From assembly GCA_934162205.1 (NCBI GenBank), contig CAKPIA010000001.1, forward strand, positions 124,001-188,000: a stretch of DNA of 64,000 nt. The letters are read 5' to 3'. Positions 17,592 to 25,843 of the stretch are shown one piece after another. A model generated the notes under the pieces. That model was not told the DNA's origin. It was given only the letters and a program-made list of their open reading frames with translations, and made no database searches. This stretch comes from an uncultured Clostridia bacterium. GTDB lineage: Bacteria > Bacillota > Clostridia > TANB77 > CAG-508. Made by a program: the position numbers and the translations under genes. The first letter of the stretch is position 1. Each line of letters starts with the position of its first letter.

Positions 17592-18921
17592 TATTTGGAG
17601 TGCTCTATCAAGTGAGAATATTGCAATTATAAATCTTATGAAATACATTGGAATGTTTATAGAAAGTTATCTTCTTCTTAAACTTTCTTTATCAGCCTTA
17701 AACGTAAATTCTTCTAAGAAACAACGAATATTATATGTTTTACTTTTAGGACTAGAAGGAATTATAAGTTCTTATATAATACCATCACCCTTAAATTTAA
17801 TTACAAATTATTTTATTAATTTCTTATTAGTTTTATTCATTTTTAAAATAAAACCTTTAAAAGTAATTTTATTTATAATATTACCAATTTGTATTTTTGC
17901 TTTGTTGGGAACACTAATAATAAATCCTTATTTAACATTATTAGATATTACATACGAACAAACCGAATCTATTCCAATTTACAGATTAGGTTATTTAGCA
18001 ATAATGTATACTATTGTTGGTTTAATAATTTGTATCATCAAATGTAAAAATTTTAAAATCGCAGTATTAGAAGAACTTGATAAAAAAACAAAATTAATTA
18101 TAATAAGTAATTTTATTTTAGGATTAATTGTTTTATGTATTCAATTATTTATTAATTTTTATTATATTAATGAATTTCCTTTAATAATAACTTTTTTAAA
18201 TTTTATATCTTTATTAGCTTATTTCTTTATAAGTATATATAGTTTAACTAGAGTAACAAAATTATATAAAACTCAAAAACAATTAGAAAATTCAGAAGCT
18301 TATAATAAATCTTTATCAATATTACATGATAATATTAGATGTTTTAAACATGATTTTGATAACATTGTTGCAACAATCGGTGGATATGTAAAAACAGATG
18401 ATATGGAAGGTCTTAAAAAATATTATTATCAATTAGAAGATGATTGTCAAAGAGTTAACAATATTGCAACACTAAGTCCAGAAATAATAAATAATCCAGG
18501 TGTATATGCAATACTTAGTTCTAAATATCATAAAGCTGATGAAAAAAATATTAAAATTAATTTAGAATTTTTCTTAGATTTAAACACACTTAATATGAAA
18601 ATTTATGAATTTACTAGAATCTTTGGTATACTTTTAGATAATGCAATAGAAGCAAGTTCAGAATGTGAAGAAAAACTTATAAATATAAAATTTAGAAATG
18701 AAGAAAGCAAACATAGGCAAATTGTTGTTATTGAAAATACATTTAAAGATTCAAAATTAAATATTGATGATATTTTTCAAAAAGGTGTATCTGGAAAAGA
18801 AAATCATACTGGACTTGGATTATGGGAAGTAAGACAAATTTTAAAGAAAAATAATAACTTAAATTTACATACACAAAAATCTGAAAATATGTTTATTCAG
18901 CAACTTGAAATTTATTATTAA
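17578..18921 (+). CDS. agrC: AgrC-like sensor histidine kinase
   Basis: 447 residues. About seven hydrophobic segments fill residues 10-230, the peptide sensor. The kinase part follows: LHDNIRCFKHDFDNIVATIGGY carries the phospho-accepting His, then the N box RIFGILLDNAIEAS and G box HTGLGLWEVRQI of a GHKL ATPase. This is the layout of AgrC-type quorum kinases. GGAGGTG inside the end of agrA is its ribosome site, so the two are coupled. Confidence 0.88.
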   Translation: MEINNIWSALSSENIAIINLMKYIGMFIESYLLLKLSLSALNVNSSKKQRILYVLLLGLEGIISSYIIPSPLNLITNYFINFLLVLFIFKIKPLKVILFIILPICIFALLGTLIINPYLTLLDITYEQTESIPIYRLGYLAIMYTIVGLIICIIKCKNFKIAVLEELDKKTKLIIISNFILGLIVLCIQLFINFYYINEFPLIITFLNFISLLAYFFISIYSLTRVTKLYKTQKQLENSEAYNKSLSILHDNIRCFKHDFDNIVATIGGYVKTDDMEGLKKYYYQLEDDCQRVNNIATLSPEIINNPGVYAILSSKYHKADEKNIKINLEFFLDLNTLNMKIYEFTRIFGILLDNAIEASSECEEKLINIKFRNEESKHRQIVVIENTFKDSKLNIDDIFQKGVSGKENHTGLGLWEVRQILKKNNNLNLHTQKSENMFIQQLEIYY

Positions 18922-18931
18922 TAAATACATA

Positions 18932-18966
18932 AAAAAATAACAGCCTTTATTGGCTGTTATTTTTTT
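18932..18966. terminator. Bidirectional terminator between agrC and agrD
   Basis: AAAAAATAACAGCC, loop TTTATT, GGCTGTTATTTTTT. A-rich on one side and T-rich on the other, so it can end both the plus-strand agrAC and the minus-strand agrBD transcripts. Confidence 0.9.
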
Positions 18967-19018
18967 GTAAAATGGTTTATTTTATAATATTTGCTAAGTT
19001 AGCATTATAAAATACTTA

Positions 19019-19138
19019 TTAGTCTTTTTTTATCATAGAAACTGGCATTTTAGGTTGATGTAACAACCAAACTAAGAAACATGCTGTATTTGTTGTCTTT
19101 GCATACTTTTCTGCAATTTTTGCTAAAATTTTTAACAT
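19019..19138 (-). CDS. agrD: AgrD autoinducer peptide precursor
   Basis: 39 residues starting at ATG 19138 behind AAGGGGG. It has an amphipathic N-terminal leader (MLKILAKIAEKYAKTT), a cysteine at residue 20 in the core NTACFLVWLL and the conserved tail HQPKMP. AgrB-type peptidases cut such precursors and form a thiolactone between that Cys and the new C-terminus, so the signal is probably a ring starting at C20 and running to about residue 24-26. It is downstream of agrB on the same strand. It is too short for routine ORF detection. Confidence 0.9.
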   Translation of the reverse strand: MLKILAKIAEKYAKTTNTACFLVWLLHQPKMPVSMIKKD

Positions 19139-19195
19139 AAAAATTCCCCCTTTATTTTTAATTTTTATATAAGAAAAAATTTGTAATGTTTAATC

Positions 19196-19798
19196 TTAGT
19201 ATACTTCATAACCATATTTATTATTAGTTAGTCTGTACATTACTTTAGTTATTGATAAGGTCTGAAGTAATGTTCCTATAATTAATATGTTAGATATTAC
19301 ATTATCTCTTATGAAAATTGCAGCTATCAAAGAAATTGTAGCTATAATATAAGAAGCTAATTGTTTCTTTCGTCTTACTTTAGTTTCTAAGATAGGTACT
19401 TCTTCTGTGTCAGCCGGTGCATAAAGTTTTATCATTGCCATCGAAAATATCCATATTAATGATATAAGAATATATTTAACAATATCATTTAAAACTATAT
19501 ATTGACTTACAAATGCAGTACCACAATATGTTAATGTTGTTGCTATTATGCAACCAATATGTGTATGTAGGTGAAATCCTCCCGAAACTGATCTGTATGG
19601 CATTATTAATATAAAAGTTATTAGTGTTAATTTAAATATACCTAATATCCATGATATTAATAATATTATAAAAATTTTTGGTATCTCACCTATTAAAATT
19701 TGTAGGCCATAATTGATGACTTGCGTTCTCTCATCATCAATTTCTGGCATTTTCTTTCGTATTTTGTTGGTTAAAAATAAGCAGATTTTGTCTATCAT
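19196..19798 (-). CDS. agrB: AgrB membrane peptidase for the autoinducer
   Basis: 200 residues with about five hydrophobic segments. The catalytic His and Cys of AgrB are in RSVSGGFHLHTHIGC (about 69-83). It processes the AgrD precursor in the membrane. The start follows AGGTGAGGTG. It lies upstream of agrD and convergent with agrAC, so the four agr genes are present but split into two facing operons rather than the usual single BDCA order. Confidence 0.92.
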   Translation of the reverse strand: MIDKICLFLTNKIRKKMPEIDDERTQVINYGLQILIGEIPKIFIILLISWILGIFKLTLITFILIMPYRSVSGGFHLHTHIGCIIATTLTYCGTAFVSQYIVLNDIVKYILISLIWIFSMAMIKLYAPADTEEVPILETKVRRKKQLASYIIATISLIAAIFIRDNVISNILIIGTLLQTLSITKVMYRLTNNKYGYEVY

Positions 19799-19935
19799 AT
19801 TTTTTCACCTCACCTCTATTTGAGTTCAATTAGAGTTTATCATTAATATTCATTTTTGATTTTTTTCTTTTATAAAATGTATAAAATAATTCATAAAACT
19901 TTTTTCCATGTATTTTTTGTAAAAAAATCATTTTA

Positions 19936-19970
19936 TAAAAAAAGAGGCTAGAAATTTTTTCTAGTCTCTT
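19936..19970 (-). terminator. Terminator of the flavoprotein-methyltransferase operon
   Basis: On the minus strand AAGAGACTAGA, loop, TCTAGCCTCTT (G-U allowed), then TTTTTTT. It follows the stop at 19987. The stretch 19799-19935 upstream of agrB is AT-rich and holds the agrB promoter region, but I could not identify paired AgrA repeats. Confidence 0.85.
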
Positions 19971-19986
19971 AAGAAAATTATTACTT

Positions 19987-21066
19987 TTATAAAGTTTCTT
20001 TATACATATTTGCATACATTTCCAATGCATCATCAAAAGAATCTGCAAGAATAATCTCACCATGTAATTTCATAATACCTTTCTGATATTTATCCATTAC
20101 AGGTTTAATTTTATAGAGTTCTCCCCATTCTCCATACCGAAGATATTCACTACTATTGTACTTTAAAGTCTTATTACTATAAGTAATATCTTTACAATGA
20201 CCATGTACAATAATACTCTTCTTTGGAAAAGTTTCAAATAATTCAAGTACCAAAGGTGTCTCAGAAGATGGATTAATTTTTCCAGCCCAAGAAACAATAT
20301 GATCTTTACTGTCAAGAATAAGTGTAAGATTTTCTCGTTTCAATGCTCCTACAGAGGCTCCAGTAGACGTTATTAAAACTCCCTCTGGTATCTTTCTTGC
20401 AATAAAACCAGCCACACCATTAGTATATTGATTCTCTTGCAAAAATTTTCCTACTGTAAAAAATTCTGGAAAATATTTAGTAATAATATCTGTCATGTCA
20501 TAATCAATCTTCTTGTGTGAATATCTTATCTTTGTATATCTGTGGCATATATTATCTAAAATCTTTTCCCATGGAGCCATTGTAATTCTATCCAAAGTTC
20601 CATCTTCATTATAAATGTACTCTGGATATACAATAGAAACATTACCAAAAGCATTAATCTTAGCAAAGTTTTCCTTAGTTATAGGATGATTGAAATATCC
20701 CTGGTTCATAGATGGTGCAATTACAATGTACTTACCATATCCAATTGCTGAATGAATAATCGATAATGGATAATTATCAGCAATTCCATTAGCAATTTTT
20801 GAAAATGTATTAAAAGTACATGGTGCTACAACAATTAAATCTTCTTCAGGAATTCTTTCATTGATAGAATTTGCTCTATTAAATGTATAGTCTCTCTTAA
20901 TTTTATACCCTTCAACTGTTCTTAAGTCCATTATTGAACAACTAGCCGCAGTAGGCATTAGGATACATGTTGCTCCTTCTGCTTTAAGGTAATCTAAGAG
21001 AATCTTTACATCTTTACTCTTGTTAGCTCCTGTTGTTACAACATAAACCACTTTACCTTTAAGCAT
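19987..21066 (-). CDS. Flavoprotein (HFCD) fused to a class II aldolase-like domain
   Basis: 359 residues in two domains. Residues 1-200 match homo-oligomeric flavin-containing Cys decarboxylases (Dfp/CoaC-like): VVYVVTTGANKS, VVAPCTFNTFSKIANGIADN and IAPSMNQGYFNHP. Residues about 205-355 match the class II aldolase/adducin fold: GVLITSTGASVGALKRENL, INPSSETPLVLELF and the metal-type motif IIVHGHC. I do not know a named enzyme with this fusion. Codon use differs from neighbours (more GC, a CGG arginine read in frame at EYLRYG), suggesting transfer. It is the last gene of a three-gene operon with two methyltransferases. Confidence 0.72.
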   Translation of the reverse strand: MLKGKVVYVVTTGANKSKDVKILLDYLKAEGATCILMPTAASCSIMDLRTVEGYKIKRDYTFNRANSINERIPEEDLIVVAPCTFNTFSKIANGIADNYPLSIIHSAIGYGKYIVIAPSMNQGYFNHPITKENFAKINAFGNVSIVYPEYIYNEDGTLDRITMAPWEKILDNICHRYTKIRYSHKKIDYDMTDIITKYFPEFFTVGKFLQENQYTNGVAGFIARKIPEGVLITSTGASVGALKRENLTLILDSKDHIVSWAGKINPSSETPLVLELFETFPKKSIIVHGHCKDITYSNKTLKYNSSEYLRYGEWGELYKIKPVMDKYQKGIMKLHGEIILADSFDDALEMYANMYKETL

Positions 21067-21077
21067 ATTATTTCCTC

Positions 21078-21554
21078 CTATTCAAAATTATATTTTCGAT
21101 ATAGTTCATATGCAATCGCCGAAACAGCAACTGGTAATGTAAGAAAATCAACTTTTGATTTATCCATTGGTAGCTTAATTATTTCATCTAACATTTTCTG
21201 TTTAGCAATAGTTAAGCCAGATGTTTCTGTTCCAAAAACTACAACAACATCTTTATCTTCAGGTAAATCTAAATCATAAAAAATTTTGTTGGTGTTTCCA
21301 GATGTACCAATAAGATATTTTCCCTTTGCTCTTAAGTCCGTAATAGCTTCTTCAAAGGTATTGTAATGAATCTCCTTTACCTCACCTGTAATATTCCATG
21401 ATTTAACTTTACTTGTAATTTTTGGAATATCAAATGGTATTGAATTTTTTCCAGCCGTATAGATAACGCAATCAATTGCATTTGCAATCTGGATAACATG
21501 TGCAATATCATACGGTGACCGAATTGTGTCAAATAACAGTTCTACTTTTTTCAT
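21078..21554 (-). CDS. SPOUT/TrmH-like RNA methyltransferase
   Basis: 158 residues of the SpoU/TrmH type: SPYDIAHVIQIANAI (motif 1 region), VVVFGTETSGLT (motif 2, G.E..GL) and DFLTLPVAVSAIAYELYR (motif 3). Such enzymes methylate ribose 2'-OH of rRNA or tRNA. I chose the start at ATG 21554 because AAAGGTGAGG lies upstream; a longer frame overlaps the preceding gene. It carries one CGG arginine read in frame (TIRSPY). The conserved arginine and serine of typical SpoU motifs are altered, so the substrate may differ. Confidence 0.7.
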   Translation of the reverse strand: MKKVELLFDTIRSPYDIAHVIQIANAIDCVIYTAGKNSIPFDIPKITSKVKSWNITGEVKEIHYNTFEEAITDLRAKGKYLIGTSGNTNKIFYDLDLPEDKDVVVVFGTETSGLTIAKQKMLDEIIKLPMDKSKVDFLTLPVAVSAIAYELYRKYNFE

Positions 21555-21564
21555 AATGTTTACC

Positions 21565-22275
21565 TCACCTTTCACTTTTTTTTGCAACCAAAATAAATGG
21601 ATCTGATGTTATGTTACAATTACCATTTAAGTTTTCTATTATTTTTTCTTCATCTTTTTCAGAATAATTCTCAATAAAAGGAAAACTTTTAGTAATGTTA
21701 ATAATTTCTTGAACACTTTGATACTTTCTTTGTATCTCATATTGTTCAACACTAATAATATCAAACCCAGATTTCTCAAGTTTAGTAGAATAATATTCAA
21801 TCTTTCTGCTTCTAATCAGTCTATTTCTAAACAGACTAGCTATTTCTACTAATCCCTTACTTGGTCCATATTCTCTAAAAACAAAATATCCCCCATTTTT
21901 AAGTACTCTGTATAATTCATCAGAATCATATATAGTTACATTTTTTGCAGTAATAATATCAAAAGAATTATTTGCAAAAGGAAGATTATTATTGTCTGCT
22001 TCAAGAATATTTGCACTTTCTCCCAAATTTTTTCTGGCTACTTTTACCATTTCACTTGAATTATCAACTCCTGTCAATGTGCTTTTGATACTTGAACATT
22101 CTTTAATTTGTTTTAATACAAATCCATTTCCTGTTCCAATATCAAGGATTTTAGATCCCTCTTCCATAAAAGAAATAATTTTCCGAACAAACAAACTATT
22201 AATATCCTGAGTTTGTTTGACGGGTGCTGCAATACTAGTGCTACGAATATTCACAACTTTTTCATCGTAAAACAT
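21565..22275 (-). CDS. Class I SAM-dependent methyltransferase
   Basis: 236 residues with the Rossmann motif I ILDIGTGNGFVLKQI (about 40-54), motif II TGVDNSSEM and FDIITAKNVTIYDSDELYRVLKNGGYFVFREYG (motifs IV-V). This is the ubiE/methyltransferase_11 type. It is first in the operon with its own SigA-type promoter, followed 10 bases later by the SPOUT gene. It includes one in-frame CGG arginine (FVRKII). The substrate is unknown. Confidence 0.82.
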   Translation of the reverse strand: MFYDEKVVNIRSTSIAAPVKQTQDINSLFVRKIISFMEEGSKILDIGTGNGFVLKQIKECSSIKSTLTGVDNSSEMVKVARKNLGESANILEADNNNLPFANNSFDIITAKNVTIYDSDELYRVLKNGGYFVFREYGPSKGLVEIASLFRNRLIRSRKIEYYSTKLEKSGFDIISVEQYEIQRKYQSVQEIINITKSFPFIENYSEKDEEKIIENLNGNCNITSDPFILVAKKSER

Positions 22276-22310
22276 CTTTTCACCCTTTCATAAATTATTT
22301 TTACTGGATC

Positions 22311-22339
22311 ATTTTATCATTTTATGTATACTTTGTCAA
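22311..22339 (-). promoter_or_regulatory. SigA-type promoter of the methyltransferase-flavoprotein operon
   Basis: On the minus strand TTGACA (22339-22334), 17 bases, TAAAAT (22316-22311), 36 bases before the start at 22275. Confidence 0.75.
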
Positions 22340-22359
22340 TAATTAAGCTTTTAAAATAC

Positions 22360-22383
22360 AAAAAGTACAGCATTAACTGTACT
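22360..22383 (-). terminator. Terminator of the NUDIX gene
   Basis: On the minus strand AGTACAG, loop TTAATG, CTGTACT, then TTTTG, immediately after the NUDIX stop codon at 22385. Confidence 0.7.
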
Positions 22384-22384
22384 C

Positions 22385-22828
22385 TTAAAATTTATCTATC
22401 TTTTCTTCTTTAAAAAATTTTTCCTTTTTAATTCCTAATTTTAAAACATCTTCTAGTATTTTCTTATCTCCAAACCAATTTATTTGTTCTATAAATTCAT
22501 CAAACTTGCACCATTTATAATCTATACTTTCTTCATTCAATACGATATTGGTTTTATTTACAAAACTTATATACACATATTCTTTACAATGTACTTTTAA
22601 TGATTCATATTCTAAAATCCAATTTAAATAAATATTATTATTAGTCAATAGTCCTGTTTCTTCTTTTACTTCTCTTTTAACAGTTTCTTCTCTATCTAAA
22701 TCCTCTTCTTCACATCCTCCTGTTACTACATACCAAAATGATTTTTTAAATTGTGGATCATCATCACTACCTTTTAATAATAATATTTCGTTATATTCAT
22801 TTACAATAAATGTTAAAATTTTATTCAC
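22385..22828 (-). CDS. NUDIX hydrolase
   Basis: 147 residues with a NUDIX box GGCEEEDLDREETVKREVKEETGLL at about 47-71, keeping REVKEETG for metal binding; the segment before it is one residue longer than the textbook pattern. NUDIX enzymes hydrolyse nucleoside diphosphates linked to another group. The native AT-rich codon use contrasts with the flanking genes. Substrate is unknown. Confidence 0.82.
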   Translation of the reverse strand: MNKILTFIVNEYNEILLLKGSDDDPQFKKSFWYVVTGGCEEEDLDREETVKREVKEETGLLTNNNIYLNWILEYESLKVHCKEYVYISFVNKTNIVLNEESIDYKWCKFDEFIEQINWFGDKKILEDVLKLGIKKEKFFKEEKIDKF

Positions 22829-22889
22829 TTATATCACCATATATAAGTATATCACTTAACCATATATTTAGCAATAAATTATCAAGTCA

Positions 22890-22918
22890 TTTACTTTTAT
22901 GTAAATTCATGCTATAAT
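22890..22918 (+). promoter_or_regulatory. SigA-type promoter of the 267-aa methyltransferase gene
   Basis: TTTACT (22890-22895), 17 bases, TATAAT (22913-22918). The sequence GCAATAAATTA lies just upstream of the -35, and the same 11 bases precede the promoter of the PurA-like gene at 34831. Confidence 0.65.
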
Positions 22919-22987
22919 ATTGACGTTCTCAATTATATTTAAACACAAACTATGTTTTAGTTTGTAAATCTACAAGGAGGTATTGAC

Positions 22988-23791
22988 ATGAGTAATTGGT
23001 ACGAATCTAGCATCAAGTCATTGGTTGAAGAGTATTTTAAAGAACATGGTTTTCCCGTTGTCTTTGACTCTTCAGAGTTCTGGAATGTGTTTATTGAAAA
23101 ATATCATAAACAACTTCCCAGCTCTCAAATAGCACATTTTGATAAAATTGCTACAGAAGCACGGTCATATGCATTTAATAAAAAATATGGTACCTATTCA
23201 TATTTAACAGATTATCGTTCTGTATGTGAAAATTGGAATCATATTATCTTAAATGAAATCCAAAAAATTCTTGGAAAAAATTTGGATTCAAAAAAAGTTC
23301 TTGCTTTAGGAGCTAATAACGGCTCTGAACTTGCTATCATCTTTGAGAATTTTTTTAATACAATTGATTTTAATGTTGTAGAAATCTCAGAAACAGCTTG
23401 TTCTTCTGGCAAGACACTTTATCCAAATATTAATTTCATATGTGCGTCAATGGATGAAGTACCTCTTTCTGAAAATGAATTTGATATTTTCATCAGTTTA
23501 CGTGCTGCATACTGTGCGGGTAATAACCTCGACTTTATAGTTAACAAGGCTATCCATTCTGTTAAACCTGGCGGAGTTATCATCTTTTCCATATCAAATG
23601 GATACATTGATGTATCTGATGGTAAATATACACCTATTAAAGGAGTATATAACCCGGAAAATAAACATTGTGATGAAACAGAAACTGAAAGAAACATCAA
23701 TTGGATGAAAAATGCTATGTTGACAAATGGTTGCTCAAAGGTTGATTTAGTTGATGCAGAAAGTGAGATTCTACTTATTTCTAAGCGTTAA
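22988..23791 (+). CDS. SAM-dependent methyltransferase with N-terminal extension
   Basis: 267 residues. The first 90 residues form a helical region of unknown family. The methyltransferase core follows: KKVLALGANNGSELAIIF (motif I), VVEISETACSSGK, FDIFISLRAAYCA and VKPGGVIIFSISNG. A strong ACAAGGAGGT site precedes the ATG. Codon use is less AT-biased than neighbours and includes a CGG arginine read in frame (EARSYA). It stands alone between the NUDIX gene and an opposing pseudouridine synthase gene, with its own promoter and terminator. Together these features suggest acquisition by transfer. Confidence 0.78.
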   Translation: MSNWYESSIKSLVEEYFKEHGFPVVFDSSEFWNVFIEKYHKQLPSSQIAHFDKIATEARSYAFNKKYGTYSYLTDYRSVCENWNHIILNEIQKILGKNLDSKKVLALGANNGSELAIIFENFFNTIDFNVVEISETACSSGKTLYPNINFICASMDEVPLSENEFDIFISLRAAYCAGNNLDFIVNKAIHSVKPGGVIIFSISNGYIDVSDGKYTPIKGVYNPENKHCDETETERNINWMKNAMLTNGCSKVDLVDAESEILLISKR

Positions 23792-23802
23792 CTCCAAAAA
23801 AC

Positions 23803-23842
23803 ATACTAATAGAGTCCTTATGTATAAGGACTCTATTAGTAT
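23803..23842. terminator. Long perfect palindrome between convergent genes
   Basis: A 19-bp perfect inverted repeat (ATACTAATAGAGTCCTTAT and complement) separated by GT. It separates the methyltransferase gene from the convergent pseudouridine synthase gene; the synthase stop codon lies inside the stem. Confidence 0.75.
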
Positions 23843-24532
23843 ATCTCAATTTTTACATCTTTTAAAATACACCATGTTCCATTGCTTTCTGGAAAATCTT
23901 TAAATACCATTTCTTCTTTTGTTGTAGGATGACTAATTTTTAACTTATATGCCCATAATGCTATTTGTTTTCCTTTACCTCTTGTTCCATATTTTTGATC
24001 ACCAAATATACTATGTCCAAAATTAGATAATTGAACTCTTATTTGATGGTGTCTTCCTGTATGAAGATTTATTTTTAATAAAGATAAATTTTTTACTTCA
24101 TTATATGCAAGAACTTCATAATCTAATTTAGCAAATTTACTATTTTTCTTATCTTTATTTACAACTTTGCTTATATTATTTCTTTCATCTTTATATAAAT
24201 AATCTTCTAATGTTCCGCTTCTTATTTTCTATTTTTCCATCAACAACAGCAAGATACATTTTGCTAAACTCTTTATTTCTTATTTGTTCACTAAGTCTTG
24301 ATGCAGCTTTAGATGTTTTGGCAAATACCATAACTCCTCCAACTGGTCTATCTAATCTATGAACAAGTCCTAAATAAACATTTCCTGGTTTATTATATTT
24401 TTCTTTTATGTATTCTTTTATAATTGTAAGCATATCTATATCTTCTGTTTTATCTGATTGTGATGGTATGTTAGGCTTTTTTTCTACAACTATTATGTGA
24501 TTATCCTCATAAATAATTTTTAAATCTTGCAT
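23836..24532 (-). CDS. RluA/RluD-family pseudouridine synthase, needs a +1 frameshift at CGG
   Basis: Converts specific uridines in RNA, probably 23S rRNA, to pseudouridine. Start at ATG 24532 behind AGAGGAG. The first 105 codons include the catalytic motif GLVHRLDRPVGGVMVF. At CGG (24217-24215) the zero frame runs into a stop eight codons on. Skipping the C reads GGA ACA TTA GAA GAT TAT TTA, the expected KGTLEDYL, and continues 126 residues with LLKINLHTGRHHQIRVQLS and GDQKYG to TAA 23838-23836. The total is 231 aa, a normal length. Without the shift the conserved RHHQIR motif is lost. Confidence 0.88.
24215..24217 (-). other. Putative +1 frameshift codon CGG in the RluA-family gene
   Basis: Minus strand: AAT AAG AAG CGG AAC ATT AGA in the zero frame. 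Omitting the C gives AAG GGA ACA TTA GAA GAT, restoring the conserved Gly-Thr-Leu-Glu-Asp of the family. As in recO and yqfD, the extra base is a C before a GGN glycine codon. Confidence 0.8.
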
Positions 24533-24543
24533 TTTTTCTCCTC

Positions 24544-25407
24544 TTATTTTTCCCATCTTCCATATATACCACATGGCAATATCAATTTTGACTCTTCCAT
24601 TGGTAATCCAATTTCACCTGATGTTACTTTTCCTTTATATTTTTTTGATACTGTTAATTTTAAAATATCTTGTAACACTACATTTGATATTCCTGTTGTA
24701 TATGAATTTATTAAGAAAAATAAAGGATCATCTGATAATACTTTTGTACACAAATCTACTAAATCATATATATTATTTTCAAATTGCCATACTTCTCCAT
24801 TTGTTCCTCTACCATATGATGGTGGATCCATTATTATTGCATCATATTTATTTTCTCTTCTTATTTCTCTATTAACAAATTTTACAACATCATCAACTAT
24901 ATATCTTACTTTTCTATCTTCTAAACCTGATGAAACAACATTTTCTTTTGCCCATGTAACCATTCCTTTTGAACTATCAACATGACAACAAGATGCTCCC
25001 GCTGATAAACAGGCAACTGTTGCACCACCAGTATATGCAAATAAATTTAGCACTTTTATTTCTCTTTTTTCTGATTTTATTTTATCTATCATCCAATCCC
25101 AATTAACTGCTTGTTCTGGGAATAAACCTGTATGTTTAAATCCCATTGGCTTTATATTAAAAGTTAAATCTTTATATTTTATTTGCCATTGTTTTGGCAT
25201 TTTTTTATTATATTCCCATGCTCCACCACCAGTTTTACTTCTATGATATGTAGCATTTATTTCATTCCATTTTTTTGGAAAACTTTTATCTTTCCAAATT
25301 ATTTGTGGATCTGGTCTAGATAAAACAACATTTCCCCATCTTTCTAACTTTTGTCCATCTGCCATATCTAATATTTTATAATCTTTCCAATCATTTGCTA
25401 TATTCAT
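24544..25407 (-). CDS. Class I SAM-dependent rRNA methyltransferase, RlmI/RlmK-like
   Basis: 287 residues. The motifs VLNLFAYTGGATVACLSAGA (motif I), CHVDSSKGMVTWAKENV and YDAIIMDPPSYGRG (motif IV, DPPSY) identify the RlmI/RlmK-type m5C or m2G 23S rRNA methyltransferase group. The N-terminal PUA domain of RlmI is absent; instead a compact N-terminal part is seen. It ends 11 bases before the pseudouridine synthase start, so the two RNA modification genes form an operon. Confidence 0.87.
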   Translation of the reverse strand: MNIANDWKDYKILDMADGQKLERWGNVVLSRPDPQIIWKDKSFPKKWNEINATYHRSKTGGGAWEYNKKMPKQWQIKYKDLTFNIKPMGFKHTGLFPEQAVNWDWMIDKIKSEKREIKVLNLFAYTGGATVACLSAGASCCHVDSSKGMVTWAKENVVSSGLEDRKVRYIVDDVVKFVNREIRRENKYDAIIMDPPSYGRGTNGEVWQFENNIYDLVDLCTKVLSDDPLFFLINSYTTGISNVVLQDILKLTVSKKYKGKVTSGEIGLPMEESKLILPCGIYGRWEK

Positions 25408-25486
25408 TTTTATCTCCTAAAAAAATAATACTATTTAATAATAGTATTATTTTAACATATTTTTATTAATTCTCCAATATTGTTCT

Positions 25487-25843
25487 TTAAATATTTGCCA
25501 ATTTTTTTCTTATCTCCAAAATTTTTTGTCTATAATATTCAATTTCTTCTTGTTCCTTTTTTATTCTTTCATCATATTTTAAAGAAATCTTTTCTTTTTC
25601 TTCATCAGATAATTCATATTCTTTTACAAGACCTTTTCTAAAATTTTGAAACATTATTTCATTTTCATCTAATCTTGCAACATTATTTTTTATACTATTA
25701 GTTGTTTTTTTCTCTTCTTTAATAACATTGATATTTTCCGTATTATCTTTATTAAAAATTCTTTTGATAAATCTAATTATTTTATTAAATATATTATCTT
25801 CTTTTATAACCATAATACTTTTATCATTTGATTTATTCATCAT
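25487..25843 (-). CDS. Hypothetical charged coiled-coil protein
   Basis: 118 residues, rich in Lys, Glu and Ile, with a C-terminal coiled coil (EEKEKISLKYDERIKKEQEE...). I do not recognise it. The start ATG overlaps the stop of the upstream 449-aa gene in an ATGATGAATAA arrangement, so translation is probably coupled. An RNA- or membrane-associated role is possible (basic N-terminus FIKRIFNK) but not shown. Confidence 0.55.
   Translation of the reverse strand: MMNKSNDKSIMVIKEDNIFNKIIRFIKRIFNKDNTENINVIKEEKKTTNSIKNNVARLDENEIMFQNFRKGLVKEYELSDEEKEKISLKYDERIKKEQEEIEYYRQKILEIRKKLANI

Noticed and set aside
19799..19935. AgrA direct-repeat binding sites upstream of agrB
   Set aside because: I could not find a convincing pair of LytTR-type repeats by eye.
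19830..20063. Open frame overlapping the end of the flavoprotein gene
   Set aside because: Another frame of the same strand, crosses the terminator, no ribosome site.
6657..24219. CGG reassigned to another amino acid instead of a frameshift
   Set aside because: Changing the meaning of CGG does not repair the three genes; the frame itself must move by +1 to reach the conserved sequence.
6657..24219. Three random sequencing errors or pseudogenes
   Set aside because: All three breaks have the same form (one extra C before a GGN glycine codon), all are at the otherwise very rare CGG, and no other decay is seen. Raw reads would still be needed to exclude it.
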